Numbered from the stretch's first letter, positions 43,455-52,822 are shown. The stretch: DNA of 64,000 nt from Micromonospora gifhornensis (GCF_016863515.1 NZ_BOPA01000002.1:1-64000); one strand, 5' to 3'. The notes: generated by a model not told the origin, from the sequence alone. A program made the numbers and translations.

Positions 43455-45613
43455 CAGCGGCGGGTCTTCGGCAGGTCGAACTGGTCGGCGCGGCGGCAGT
43501 CACGCTGGTTGCCGATCGCCTCGGGCCCCAGCCGGTCGAGCACCTCCCGGGCCCGGTCCCGGCCCCGGTTCCAGGCGTACCACGGGTCCGGTTCGGCCAG
43601 GTCGTCGGCGATCCAGCTGAGCGTGCAGCGGCGTACCGGATCGGGCAGGGCGGCCAGGGCGGGCGTGGCGTCGGCGGAGAGGGCGCGCAGGTACCAGGCG
43701 TCGATGCGGCCGGTCTCCTGGTACCGGGCGACGTTGCGCCGGGCCGCGTAGTCCTCGGGGTTGAGCACCGCCAGGCCGAGCAGCAGCACCACCGCGAGCG
43801 CCGTGGCCAGCCGGGGGATCCAACCGCCGCGCCAACGTACGCCGGCCACCAGGATCATCAGGAAGACCGCGCCGAGCAGCAGCTCGAAGGCCATCACGAA
43901 GATCCGTTCGCCGGTGAAGCTGTAGACCTTCTGGTACGTGTACATCCGCGACAGCGCGGACACCACGATGACCACGGTCAGGGCGCTGAGCAGGCCGAGC
44001 AGGACCCGCAGCAGCACCCGGTCGAGGTGCCGGTCCCGGCGGGCGAAACGGGTCACCCCGCCGAGCACCGCCAGGGTCAGCACGGTCACCACGACCAGCT
44101 GCCAGAAGCCGCTGCGGGCGTACTCGGCGTAGCTCAGGCCGGTGGTCCGCAGCACGTGCCGCTGCCCGCCGAAGAGCACGGTGAACTGCACCGCCACGAA
44201 GCCGCCGAACAGGGCGGTCAGCGCGGCGATCGGTGGTGCCCATTCCAGCAGGCCGACGCGCCGCTCGGTGGGCCGGTCCACTCCGGACAGGTCCGGCGGC
44301 GCGGCGAGCGTGTAGACGGCGGCCACCGCGATCAGGCCGCCCACGGCCGCCAGGAACAGCCACCGGAACACGCCACTGACACTGATCTCGGGCAGCAGCG
44401 CGCCGAGGACCTGCGAGAACGCGGCGTCGGCGGAGGAGAGCAGGGGGCCGAACACCACGAGGACGACAACGGTGGCGACCACCGAACCGACCACCCGGCG
44501 TACGCTGCCGGGGCTGCCGGGCGCGCGCAGGTGCCGGCGTACCCAGGGCAGCCCGCGCAGCCCGGCGATCGGTGCGGCCACCAGGCTGAACAGGATCGAC
44601 CGCACCCGTTGCCCACCGACGATGGCCAGGGCGGCGCAGCCCAGTGCGCCCAGCACGCAGAAGGTCACCAGCCACCAGGCGTTGCGGAAGGCCAGCACGG
44701 CGAGCAGCGCCAGAGCGGCACCGGCCCAACCGGCCCGGACCCACCGTTCGGTACGGGCAAGCTCGGCGGTGTGTTGCCGTACCGCCACGACGACCGCGAC
44801 GGTGAGCACCAGCCAACCGAGGAACCAGCCGATGCCGGTGCGCCCCAACGGCACGAAGGCCGCCACCCCCAGCGCGCCGACCAGCACGGCCAGTGGGGTG
44901 GCCAGGTGACCGGTCGTGGTCGGGCCGGGCCAGACCCGCTGGAAGAAGGTCGGTGGCGGTGGGGTCCGTCGGAAGGCGTACCCGGGGCCGGGCGGCGGAT
45001 ACGAGACCGGAAGCCCACCCGACGTCACCGCCACCGGCCGCCCGCCGCCCGCCGGCCGGCTGGATGGGGACTGGCCGGTGGTGGTGGCGGCCGAGGCTGT
45101 CGCGGCTGGCGCAGTGTCCGGCGGTGCTTCAGCAGCCGATGCTGCCGTGGACGGTGTGGTGGTGGCCGGTGACGCGCTGGTCGGCGCGGGCGACGCGGTG
45201 GGCGTCGGCCCGGCGTCGGCCGGCGTGGTCGTGCTCGGCGTCGTGGGCACCGGGGCGGTCGTGGTCGGAGTCGTGGGCACCGGGGTGGTCGTGGTCGGTG
45301 TCCGCTGGGCGGGCATCGCCGCCGCGGTGACGGCGGGTGGCGCGGCGGCGGTCGTGGCCTCGGCTTCCTGCACCAGCGGTAGGAAGATCGCGTAGCCCCG
45401 GGTGCCGGCCGGCACCTGCACCGGGATCGCCCAGGCGGGTTGGTCGGTCGGACCGGGCCACACGATGGACGGCAGCCCCTCGACCGACGGTACGACAAGC
45501 AGCCGGGGTGCCGTCCCGGCGGGATCCGCCGGGACGGCGACGGTCGGGGCAGGGGCCTCGCGGGATTCCCCGACGGCATCCGGGGACGGCTCGACCGGTG
45601 GCGGCTCGGACAC
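43454..45613 (-). CDS. DUF4173 membrane protein with long Pro/Thr-rich N-terminus
   Basis: A 719-residue protein. The first 230 residues are low-complexity and rich in Pro, Thr, Ser and Ala, with TTPVPTTPTTTAPVPTTP-like repeats, and are probably disordered. The rest is a DUF4173-type polytopic domain with at least 11 hydrophobic segments (about 240-640) and the family string GLSYAEYARSGFWQL near 497. A soluble C-terminal end follows. The GTG start at 45613 has AAGGAGG seven bases upstream; in-frame extension further is not gene-like. The function of the family is unknown. Confidence 0.85.
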   Translation of the reverse strand: MSEPPPVEPSPDAVGESREAPAPTVAVPADPAGTAPRLLVVPSVEGLPSIVWPGPTDQPAWAIPVQVPAGTRGYAIFLPLVQEAEATTAAAPPAVTAAAMPAQRTPTTTTPVPTTPTTTAPVPTTPSTTTPADAGPTPTASPAPTSASPATTTPSTAASAAEAPPDTAPAATASAATTTGQSPSSRPAGGGRPVAVTSGGLPVSYPPPGPGYAFRRTPPPPTFFQRVWPGPTTTGHLATPLAVLVGALGVAAFVPLGRTGIGWFLGWLVLTVAVVVAVRQHTAELARTERWVRAGWAGAALALLAVLAFRNAWWLVTFCVLGALGCAALAIVGGQRVRSILFSLVAAPIAGLRGLPWVRRHLRAPGSPGSVRRVVGSVVATVVVLVVFGPLLSSADAAFSQVLGALLPEISVSGVFRWLFLAAVGGLIAVAAVYTLAAPPDLSGVDRPTERRVGLLEWAPPIAALTALFGGFVAVQFTVLFGGQRHVLRTTGLSYAEYARSGFWQLVVVTVLTLAVLGGVTRFARRDRHLDRVLLRVLLGLLSALTVVIVVSALSRMYTYQKVYSFTGERIFVMAFELLLGAVFLMILVAGVRWRGGWIPRLATALAVVLLLGLAVLNPEDYAARRNVARYQETGRIDAWYLRALSADATPALAALPDPVRRCTLSWIADDLAEPDPWYAWNRGRDRAREVLDRLGPEAIGNQRDCRRADQFDLPKTRR

Positions 45614-45740
45614 CGCACCTCCTTGGACGACGATTGCCGTCACTCTAGGCGCGGACGCGCATTCTCGACGCCCCGTGTCGCCGAGCAGGCGCCGCGCCGC
45701 AAACCAGCCGGACGCGCCACCACGCCGGAGGACTCCGCCC

Positions 45741-46421
45741 CTAGCTACGGCCCCGGTCGTCGAGGGTGAGGGGAGCACGCCCGCGCACCACGTACCGGAT
45801 GTGGGTGATCTGCGGTGCCGACACGACGCGGGCCGGGGTCAGCTCGATGGCCTCGAACTCGTCCACGTCCAGGTCGGCGTCGAACAGCCGCATCCCGGTG
45901 CCCAGCACCACCGGCGCGATGTGCAGTTCGAACTCATCGAGCAGACCGGCCCGCAGGACCTGCCGGAACAGGCTGCCGCCCCCGGAAACCGCCACGTCCC
46001 TGCCACCGGCGGCGGCCCGGGCCTGCTCCACCGCACTGGCCACGCCGTCGGTGACGTACGTGAAACTGGTGCCGCCCTTGCGCACCACCGTCGGGCGCGG
46101 CCGGTGGGTGACCACGAAGACCGGTGCCCGGAACGGCGGCTCGTCGCCCCACGGCACCTCACCGCCGTCGGCCATCCGGCGACCCATCACGTACGCGCCG
46201 GCCGCCTCGAACGACTCGGCGAGGATGTCGGAGTTGACGTCCTGCGCGCCACCGGCGAAGCCCTGCCGTTCCCGCCAGGACATCACCTCGGTGGCCCAGC
46301 GTGTCACCCGGAAGAAGCCGTGGCTCTCCGCCGAATGCAGCCAGTCACCGTCGCCGTCGTGCCGGGGGCCGGCGTAGAAGCCGTCAAGCGACACCGACAT
46401 CTGCGCGGTCACCTTGGTCAT
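45741..46421 (-). CDS. Dihydrofolate reductase/RibD C-terminal family protein
   Basis: A 226-residue protein of the DHFR-like RibD C-terminal family, which includes NADPH-dependent reductases of many actinomycetes. MSVSLDGFYAGP near residues 8-19 and AYVMGRRMADGG near 78-89 are visible, with the NADPH-side strings VAVSGGGSLFRQVL near 146-158. The family is usually of unknown substrate. The ATG has AGGAA upstream. Confidence 0.88.
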   Translation of the reverse strand: MTKVTAQMSVSLDGFYAGPRHDGDGDWLHSAESHGFFRVTRWATEVMSWRERQGFAGGAQDVNSDILAESFEAAGAYVMGRRMADGGEVPWGDEPPFRAPVFVVTHRPRPTVVRKGGTSFTYVTDGVASAVEQARAAAGGRDVAVSGGGSLFRQVLRAGLLDEFELHIAPVVLGTGMRLFDADLDVDEFEAIELTPARVVSAPQITHIRYVVRGRAPLTLDDRGRS

Positions 46422-46664
46422 TGTGTTCCTCTCGGTCTCGCGGCACCCGCCCTGGGTGCCGCTCGCCGATGGATCGGAGCGGAGCCGACGCCAACTACCG
46501 CCCATGGCTGTGATCTGAATCACCGGCAGGTTGCGGGTGAGTCGATTCAGCGCCTCGTTGCGACGCCGTTGTCTGCCTGGAGACAGAGACGTTCGCGCCG
46601 CCGGATGGACCGTCATCATTCGGTGGCACATCCACTGCTCGTGACTCTCAAGACGGAGGAACCG

Positions 46665-47474
46665 ATGAGGACGCTGTCCCTACGACGGTCGGCCGCCACA
46701 CTGGCCACCGCACTTGTCGCCACGCTCGCTGTTGCGCTGCTGCCCGCCACGGCGGCGCTCGCACTGCCCTCAGGTGCCGGCTGGTCGGCCTCGTGGAGCT
46801 ACTACCAACCGAACGCCTACCAGTACTCCGGCACACTGCCCGGGGTGCGCCTGACCGGCTACGCCACCGACAACGCCGGCACCTCGGCCACGCTCGGCAC
46901 CATCGAGGACACCGCGGCGGACGGACGCTGCGCCCGGGTGATGCTCTACGCGTACGGTGTCGGCTACATCGCCGACCGCACCACCTGCGGTAACGGCAGC
47001 TACCTGACATACAACACGGTCAGCTACGACCAGGGGTTGTTGGTGATCGTCTACCGGATGATCGACGGAACGAACACCAACGACAAGGGTTTCTACCTGT
47101 TCATCCCCGGCTCGGCCACCGATTCGGAGCTGCGCACCGTCGGCACCGGGGCCAGCTGGTCGTACTACACCTCCACGGCGTACCAGTACACGGTCACCCG
47201 ACCCGGCGTCCGCCTCATCGGATACGGCGTCCACCAGGCGGGGGATCTGCGTTCCTCGCTGAACACGGTGGAGAAGACCGCCGTCGCCAAGGGGGCGTGC
47301 GCCAGCGGGAAGGTCACCGGCGGGACGACCGTCAGCGGCAGCACCTGCCTCAACGGCGGCACGACCTCCTTCCACCGCAACGACCACAGCTACAACCTGG
47401 AGGCGTCCGCCTGCTACAAGACTCTCCTCGGGACCCAGCGCTGCCTGGCGGTGAACATCCCCGAGCCCTGGTGA
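46665..47474 (+). CDS. Secreted protein with two internal repeats, unknown function
   Basis: A 269-residue protein with a signal peptide (ATLATALVATLAVALLPATAALA, cleavage about residue 34). The mature part has two similar halves: GWSASWSYYQPNAYQYSGTLPGVRLTGYATDNAGT and, near 162, GASWSYYTSTAYQYTVTRPGVRLIGYGVHQAGD, each followed by Cys-containing beta-rich segments. Two or three Cys pairs suggest disulphides. I do not recognise the family. The ribosome site is GGAGGAA. Such duplicated Tyr/Trp-rich extracellular modules can bind polymers or surfaces, but there is no direct evidence here. Confidence 0.75.
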   Translation: MRTLSLRRSAATLATALVATLAVALLPATAALALPSGAGWSASWSYYQPNAYQYSGTLPGVRLTGYATDNAGTSATLGTIEDTAADGRCARVMLYAYGVGYIADRTTCGNGSYLTYNTVSYDQGLLVIVYRMIDGTNTNDKGFYLFIPGSATDSELRTVGTGASWSYYTSTAYQYTVTRPGVRLIGYGVHQAGDLRSSLNTVEKTAVAKGACASGKVTGGTTVSGSTCLNGGTTSFHRNDHSYNLEASACYKTLLGTQRCLAVNIPEPW

Positions 47475-47494
47475 CCCCTGCACTGCCACCGGAG

Positions 47495-48760
47495 TCACGT
47501 GTCGGCGGCAGCCCGGCGGAGCAGGTGCCGGCGTTCGGGGTCGCTGCCGGCGAGCTCCGCCGCCCGCCGCCAGGCCGTTGCCGCGGCGGCCCGGTCGCCG
47601 GCCAGCTCCAGCAGGTGCGCGCGGACGGCGTGCAGCCGGTGGTGCCCGGCGAGGATGCCCGATTCCAGGTGCGCCAACAGGGCCAGCCCAGCGGCCGGCC
47701 CGTGCACCATGCCCACCGCCACGGCCCGGTTCAGGGTCGCCACCGGGTTGGGTGCCAGGCGTTCCAGCAGCTCGTACAGGGCCAGCACCTGCGGCCAGTC
47801 GGTCTCCTCAGTGGTCGACGCCTCGGCGTGCACGGCGGCGATCGCGGCCTGGATCTGGTACGGCCCCGGGGTCGAGGTGGTCAGGGCCTGCTCCACCAGC
47901 GCGCTGCCCTCGGCGATGGCCGCACGGTCCCATCGGCGACGGTCCTGCTCGGTCAGCGGCACCAACTCGCCGTCCGGTCCGACCCGCGCGGCGGACCGTG
48001 CCTCGGTCAGCATCATCAGCGCGAGCAGGCCGGTGGTCTCCCCGTCGTCGGGCAGCCGGTCGTGCAGTCGGCGGGTCAGCCACAGCGCCCGCCGGGTCAG
48101 GTCGGGCCGGTGCAGCCGCGGGCCGCTGCTGGCGCTGTAACCCTCGTTGAAGATCAGGTACAGCACCTGGCGGACCGCGGCCAGCCGGGCAGCCTGCTCC
48201 GCCTCCGGCGGCAACTCGAACCGGGCGCCCACCTCGCGCAGCCGCTGCTTGGCCCGGAAGATCCGCTGGCTCATGGTCTTCTCCGACACCAGGAACGCCG
48301 CCGCGATCTCCGCCGTGGTCAACCCACCCACGGCCCGCAGGGTCAGGGCCACCTGCGCGCTCGTCGACAACGCCGGATGACAGCAGAGCAGGAAGAGTTC
48401 CAGCAGGTCGTCGCGGGGCACATCGGCGTCCGACGGCGGCCCGACAAGCGCGTCACGCCCGGTGGTGTCGAGCACCGTACGCTCGCGGCGGGCCCGGGCG
48501 ACCTCGGACCGTACGTGGTCGACGTAGCGGCGGGCAGCCACGGTGTGCAACCAGGCCGCCGGATGCTCCGGTACGCCGTCGCGCGGCCACGTTTCGACAG
48601 CGGCGACGATCGCCTCCTGCACGGCGTCCTCGGCTGCGCTGAAGTCGCCGTAGCGGCGGACCAGCACACCGAGCACCTGGGGGGAGAGCCGGCGCAGCAG
48701 TTCGGCAGCGGCCTCGTCGAGGCTCAGTGGTCGGCCCCGTCGCGGATCATCAACGGCCAC
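47495..48760 (-). CDS. ECF sigma factor with C-terminal TPR-like domain (ECF42-like)
   Basis: A 421-residue sigma factor. Sigma-2 (ELLRRLSPQVLGVLVRRYGDFSAAEDAVQEA) and sigma-4 (TTAEIAAAFLVSEKTMSQRIFRAKQRLRE) are followed by a 250-residue helical C-terminal domain with the LYLIFNEGYSAS string of DUF6596. This long C-terminus and a neighbouring DGPF protein define the ECF42 group. The GTG start overlaps the DGPF gene by 37 bases. The C-terminal domain is thought to respond to a signal directly. No anti-sigma factor is present. Confidence 0.92.
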   Translation of the reverse strand: MAVDDPRRGRPLSLDEAAAELLRRLSPQVLGVLVRRYGDFSAAEDAVQEAIVAAVETWPRDGVPEHPAAWLHTVAARRYVDHVRSEVARARRERTVLDTTGRDALVGPPSDADVPRDDLLELFLLCCHPALSTSAQVALTLRAVGGLTTAEIAAAFLVSEKTMSQRIFRAKQRLREVGARFELPPEAEQAARLAAVRQVLYLIFNEGYSASSGPRLHRPDLTRRALWLTRRLHDRLPDDGETTGLLALMMLTEARSAARVGPDGELVPLTEQDRRRWDRAAIAEGSALVEQALTTSTPGPYQIQAAIAAVHAEASTTEETDWPQVLALYELLERLAPNPVATLNRAVAVGMVHGPAAGLALLAHLESGILAGHHRLHAVRAHLLELAGDRAAAATAWRRAAELAGSDPERRHLLRRAAADT

Positions 48761-49095
48761 ATCTCGATGCCGCCACCGACGCCGGGAGCGAACCGCAACC
48801 CCGGGTACGACCGGGCGATCTCCACAGCCCTCTGCTCACTGTCCACGTCGACCACGAAGTACGAGCCGACGTACTCCTTCGCCTCCAGGTACGGCCCGTC
48901 GGTGACCACCGGGGTGTCGCCGGCCATCCGCACCGAGCGGGCCGGGGCGTCCAGCCCCTGCACGTCCACCAGTTCACCGCGGGCGCGCAGTTCCTCGTTG
49001 AAGGCGTCCACCTCGCCGATCAGCGTGGCCAGGTCGCCGGCGGGCAGGCTGCCCCAGATCTGCTCGTTGCCGTAGATCAGCATCAGGTACTTCAT
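48724..49095 (-). CDS. DGPF/YCII-related protein linked to the ECF sigma factor
   Basis: A 123-residue ferredoxin-like-fold protein with the name-giving region (VVTDGPYLEAKEYVGSYFVVDVD, near 67-89). DGPF proteins accompany ECF42 sigma factors and may modify or be regulated by them; no activity is proven. The ATG follows AACGGAGGG by seven bases. It is the first gene of the pair and overlaps the sigma gene. Confidence 0.9.
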   Translation of the reverse strand: MKYLMLIYGNEQIWGSLPAGDLATLIGEVDAFNEELRARGELVDVQGLDAPARSVRMAGDTPVVTDGPYLEAKEYVGSYFVVDVDSEQRAVEIARSYPGLRFAPGVGGGIEMWPLMIRDGADH

Positions 49096-49227
49096 GTGGA
49101 ACCCTCCGTTGCGGTGTCCGCAAGGTGACAGGACGCCCGGGCCTGCCCCGATGCACTGTTGTAGCAGGTCAAGAGGCTGCGGATGGCGGGCCACATCCGA
49201 CTCTGCCCGAGCCAGGAAGGAACTGCC

Positions 49228-49497
49228 ATGGCCGCTCCCACCGTGACCGCCTCTCTCAACGCGACAAGCTACGCCCCCGGTGCCCAGATGCTGCTCACCG
49301 TCACCTACGGCGATCCCGACACCAAGACCGTCACCGTCACCGTCGTGGTCACCGACGCCCAGGGCAACAGCAGCGCGCCGGCCAAGGTCAACGCCGTCAT
49401 CGACCCGCTCACCGTCACCGTCACCGACGACTCGAAACGTACCTGGACCCGGGTGTCGGACAACGGCACCGTGGCCGTGTACCGGGCGGTGGCCTGA
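49228..49497 (+). CDS. Small beta-rich (PKD/Ig-like) protein of unknown function
   Basis: An 89-residue protein made of beta strands: NATSYAPGAQMLLTVTYGDPDTKTVTVTVVVTDAQGN, like an Ig or PKD fold. No signal peptide. The ATG has AAGGAA upstream. The stop overlaps the start of the next gene (TGATG), so the two are coupled. Such short Ig-like genes next to a hydrolase-like gene resemble phage tail-gene sets, but no other phage genes are nearby. Confidence 0.6.
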   Translation: MAAPTVTASLNATSYAPGAQMLLTVTYGDPDTKTVTVTVVVTDAQGNSSAPAKVNAVIDPLTVTVTDDSKRTWTRVSDNGTVAVYRAVA

Positions 49498-50534
49498 TGC
49501 CCCGGGTCACCGTCACGGTGCGTGACTCGTCCGGGCAGACCGCCACCGCCGCCGCCAACTACAGCCTCACTCCGCCGGTGCTCGGTGGCTACTACCTGTC
49601 CGGCAACGCCGACCCGACGACCGACATGTCGGGCGGCAACTTCCGCTCGCTGACCCAGTACCGCAGCTTCGCCGACAGCAACATCTTCCCCGGCTACAAC
49701 CGGCCGTGGCTGGTCACCCTCGGCCGGTCCGGGGTGCAGATGAACATGGTGCTGGAACTCAAGCACTACGGGGCCGGTGACACCGGATCCCAGACCTTCA
49801 CCGTGGACGGGGTGCGCTACACGGTGCCGGCCCCGGCGATGACCATCCAGCAGCGCCCGGGGACCGTGTGGCCGAAGGCGTACGGCTACGGTCAGGTGAT
49901 CTCGGGCCAGTGCGACGGACTGTTCGCGCGGGCGCTGTCGCAGTACCGGACGCTGGGCTTCGGGGTGAACATCCAACTCGCCTCCGAACTCGACACCGAC
50001 CACGAGTTCGGCACCACCGAGGCCGGTAAGGCGTACACCTGGGCGGAGTCGGACGCCCGGGCGGTGCAGGCGATGACGTACATCGTCAACTGGTTCCGGG
50101 TCAAGGCGCTACCAGCGGGAACAACCTTCTCGGTCGGCGTCGGTGGCTTCGACCGGGCCTCGTTCACGCGCACCCACCCGGAGTCGCTGATGTCGCGCCT
50201 GGACTACCTGCAGTGGAACGTGTACGCGACGAGCGCCTCGGACACCGCACTGGCCCGGTTCCGCCGCACCAAGGACTGGGCGGTGGCCGACCTCGGTCCG
50301 GTGGCGCTGTCCCGACCGGTGATCGTCGCCGAGTGGGGGGTCCGGGTCGCCGAGATCCCGGACCAGGCGGCCTGGATAGCCACGGTGCCGGCCGCGATCG
50401 CCCGGCTCAACGCGGAGCGCGGGCCGATTCTCGCCCGGACCAACTACTTCAACTCCGGCTGGGGCACGTTGAGCCCGAAGGCCGCCGGGTTGGCCGCGTT
50501 GCGGTCCGCGTACGCCCGCTCGCCGTACGCCTGA
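49497..50534 (+). CDS. Glycoside hydrolase-like TIM-barrel protein without signal peptide
   Basis: A 345-residue protein. The first 30 residues continue the beta-rich character of the upstream gene (TVTVRDSSGQTATAAANYSLTP). A TIM-barrel-like region follows: VTLGRSGVQMNMVLELKHYG, LASELDTDHEFG, LQWNVYATSASD and a C-terminal strand VIVAEWGVR, whose Glu resembles a glycosidase nucleophile. SELDTDHE may hold the acid/base. The family is unclear (GH26- or GH5-like at best). Lack of a signal peptide suggests phage-type or unusual export. Confidence 0.6.
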   Translation: MPRVTVTVRDSSGQTATAAANYSLTPPVLGGYYLSGNADPTTDMSGGNFRSLTQYRSFADSNIFPGYNRPWLVTLGRSGVQMNMVLELKHYGAGDTGSQTFTVDGVRYTVPAPAMTIQQRPGTVWPKAYGYGQVISGQCDGLFARALSQYRTLGFGVNIQLASELDTDHEFGTTEAGKAYTWAESDARAVQAMTYIVNWFRVKALPAGTTFSVGVGGFDRASFTRTHPESLMSRLDYLQWNVYATSASDTALARFRRTKDWAVADLGPVALSRPVIVAEWGVRVAEIPDQAAWIATVPAAIARLNAERGPILARTNYFNSGWGTLSPKAAGLAALRSAYARSPYA

Positions 50535-50664
50535 GCCGGCCGGTGGTGCCGGGTGCGTGCCCGGCGCCACCGGCCTTTCGCTGCCCGGCGGCTGGCCCCT
50601 TCGCTGCCCGGTGGCCGGAAGCCGACGACTGCCGTGCCTTGACATCGAGCCGTGTTGGTTGCAT

Positions 50665-50688
50665 GGTTAGTTACATGAGTAATGAACC
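50665..50688 (+). promoter_or_regulatory. Palindromic operator of the GntR-ABC operon
   Basis: GGTT-ag-TTAC-atga-GTAA-tg-AACC is a 24-bp perfect dyad except the spacers. It lies 36 bases before the GntR start and is the probable auto-operator of the YtrA-like regulator. Confidence 0.65.
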
Positions 50689-50724
50689 AGCCAACCGATG
50701 GAGCGCAGCGGGGCGGCGGGTGTG

Positions 50725-51084
50725 ATGGACGACGGCCGGCCGATCTTCCTGCAGATCGCGGAGCTGCTGGAGAGCTCGATCCTGGACGGGACGCTGGCCG
50801 AGGAGAGCCAGGTGCCGTCGACGAACGAGCTGGCGGCCTTCCACCGCATCAATCCCGCGACCGCCGCCAAGGGCGTCAACAAGCTGGTCGACGACGGAAC
50901 GCTCTACAAGAAGCGAGGAATCGGGATGTTCGTCTCCTCCGGCGCCCGCGCCAAGCTGCGCGCCCGCCGCCGTGACGAGTTCGCCCGGCAGTACGTGCAA
51001 CCGCTGGTGGCCGAGGCACGCAAGCTCGGCATCGACCCGGCCGAACTCAAACACATGATCGACAATTGGGAGGAGACCCGATGA
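50725..51084 (+). CDS. GntR family regulator, YtrA-type
   Basis: A 119-residue protein with an N-terminal GntR winged helix (PIFLQIAELLESSILDGTLAEESQVPSTNELAAF, about 6-40; then NPATAAKGVNKLVDDG) and a short C-terminal helix instead of a large effector domain, as in YtrA. ATG 50725 is chosen over GTG 50722 and ATG 50698. The upstream 24-bp dyad fits a self-regulating repressor. The ATGA overlap with the next gene ties it to the ABC system. Confidence 0.9.
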   Translation: MDDGRPIFLQIAELLESSILDGTLAEESQVPSTNELAAFHRINPATAAKGVNKLVDDGTLYKKRGIGMFVSSGARAKLRARRRDEFARQYVQPLVAEARKLGIDPAELKHMIDNWEETR

Positions 51085-52007
51085 GCCCGGTGGTCACCGT
51101 CACCGACCTCACCAAACGGTACGGCGACGTCACCGCGCTGGACCGCGTCAGCTTCACGCTCGCGGAAAACCGGATCTACGGCCTGCTGGGGCGCAACGGC
51201 GCCGGCAAGACCACCCTGATGCAGCTGCTCACCGCGCAGATCTTCGCCACCAGCGGGGAGATCACCGTCTTCGGTGAGCACCCGTACGAGAACGAGCGGG
51301 TGCTCTCCCGGATCTCCTTCATCAAGGAGAGTCAGACCTACCCGTCGAACCTGCGCGTCAAGCACGCGCTACGGGCCGCCGCCCTGGTGTACCCGAACTG
51401 GGACGAGGAGTACGCCCAGCAGCTGGTCGAGGACCTCCGGCTGCCGCTCCAACGCAACGTCCGCAAGCTCTCCCGGGGCATGCTCTCCGCGCTCGGCATC
51501 GTCATCGGACTGGCCGCCCGGACCCCGCTGACCTTCTTCGACGAGCCGTACCTCGGCCTCGACGCGGTGGCCCGACAGATCTTCTACGACCGGCTGCTGG
51601 CCGACTTCACCGAACAGCCGCGCACCATCGTGCTCTCGACCCACCTGATCGACGAGGTCAGCGACCTGATCGAACACGTCCTGCTGATCGACCAGGGTCG
51701 CCTGCTGCTGGACAGCGAGACCGACGCGCTGCGCGGGCAGGTGGTCACCGCCTCCGGTCCGGTCGCGGCGGTGGACGAATTCGTCCGCAACGGCACCGAA
51801 CTGCACCGGGTACGCCTCGGCGGAACGGCCCGGGCCACCGTGCGCGGTGACTTCGGCGCGGCCGAGCACGAGCGGGCCCGCGCACTGGGCGTGGACCTGG
51901 TCGCCTCGTCGCTCCAGGACATCGTCGTACGCCTGACCACGTCGTCAAACGGACCCGCAGCGGACGCCGGCAGCGCCGTCGCGGCCGACAAGGAGGCCGT
52001 CCGATGA
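51081..52007 (+). CDS. ABC transporter ATP-binding protein
   Basis: A 308-residue ATPase. Walker A GRNGAGKTT near 38, signature LSRGMLSAL near 138 (a variant of LSGGQ) and FFDEPYLGLD near 160 are visible, followed by a C-terminal extension of about 80 residues. It starts by ATGA within the GntR gene and ends by ATGA into the permease gene. It is related to YtrB-type exporters controlled by cell-wall stress, but the substrate is unknown. Confidence 0.92.
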   Translation: MSPVVTVTDLTKRYGDVTALDRVSFTLAENRIYGLLGRNGAGKTTLMQLLTAQIFATSGEITVFGEHPYENERVLSRISFIKESQTYPSNLRVKHALRAAALVYPNWDEEYAQQLVEDLRLPLQRNVRKLSRGMLSALGIVIGLAARTPLTFFDEPYLGLDAVARQIFYDRLLADFTEQPRTIVLSTHLIDEVSDLIEHVLLIDQGRLLLDSETDALRGQVVTASGPVAAVDEFVRNGTELHRVRLGGTARATVRGDFGAAEHERARALGVDLVASSLQDIVVRLTTSSNGPAADAGSAVAADKEAVR

Positions 52008-52699
52008 ACCGCACCCTGACCGTCGCCCGGATGCAGTTCGTCGCCTGGCGCAGTGTGGTCGGCTGGCCGTGGGCGATCCTGCTGCTCAGCTTCGCCATCA
52101 ACCTGGCGTTGTTCAGCGCGATGGGGGAGAAGGACGACTTCGAGCCCACCACCGGCGGCCTGATGAGCATCTACGTGGTGATGTTCGTGGCCAGCATCAG
52201 CGCCATCACGATGGACTTCCCGTTCGCGATCGGGCTCGGTGTCTCCCGCCGCAGCTTCTACCTCGGCAACGTGCTGCACTTCGTCGGTCAGGCGATCGTC
52301 TACGCGGCGGTTCTCTACCTGCTGGCCGTGATCGAGCAGGCCACCGACGGCTGGGGCGTGAACCTGCGCTTCTTCGGCATCCCGTTCCTCCTGGTCGAGC
52401 ATCCGGTCCTGCGGTACCTCGGCTTCGCGATCCCGTTCCTGCTGCTGGGCTTCGTCGGCATCGCCATCGCCGTGGTCTTCAAGCGCTGGGGGATGAACGG
52501 CATGCTCACCCTGTCGGCGGTGGCGCTGGTCGCCGTCGGTGGCTCCGCGGTGCTTGTCACCTGGCAGGGCTGGTGGTCGGCGATCGGTGGCTGGTTCGCC
52601 GACCAGCCCGGCGCCGCCCTGCTGGTCGGCTGGCCCGCCCTGCTGACCCTGCCGCTCGCCGTGGTCAGCTACCTGATCATCCGCCGCGCCACCCCCTGA
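52004..52699 (+). CDS. ABC transporter membrane protein
   Basis: A 231-residue protein with six hydrophobic segments (WAILLLSFAINLALF; VVMFVASISAITMDFPFAIGLG; LHFVGQAIVYAAVLYLLAVI; FAIPFLLLGFVGIAIAVVF; MLTLSAVALVAVGGSAVLV; AALLVGWPALLTLPLAVVSYLI). It probably forms the channel for the ATPase encoded before. A palindromic element follows the stop directly. Confidence 0.88.
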   Translation: MNRTLTVARMQFVAWRSVVGWPWAILLLSFAINLALFSAMGEKDDFEPTTGGLMSIYVVMFVASISAITMDFPFAIGLGVSRRSFYLGNVLHFVGQAIVYAAVLYLLAVIEQATDGWGVNLRFFGIPFLLVEHPVLRYLGFAIPFLLLGFVGIAIAVVFKRWGMNGMLTLSAVALVAVGGSAVLVTWQGWWSAIGGWFADQPGAALLVGWPALLTLPLAVVSYLIIRRATP

Positions 52700-52700
52700 T

Positions 52701-52760
52701 GAAAGGAAGGGCACCTTGTTAACGCCTGCGGTAGAGCAAGGGCCCCCTTTTAACACCACG
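52701..52760 (+). repeat. Palindromic element PE-A, copy 3 (terminator-like)
   Basis: It begins one base after the stop at 52699: GAAAGGAAGGGCACCTTGTT, AACGCCT, then CAAGGGCCCCC and TTTTAACACCACGACC. The stem is less perfect than in the other copies. The tail TTTAACACCACGACC is repeated once downstream. Confidence 0.75.
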
Positions 52761-52822
52761 ACCTTTAACACCACGACCGGCTGCGCCGCAGAGCGCGACG
52801 GCTCACCGTGAGGACAACGGGG

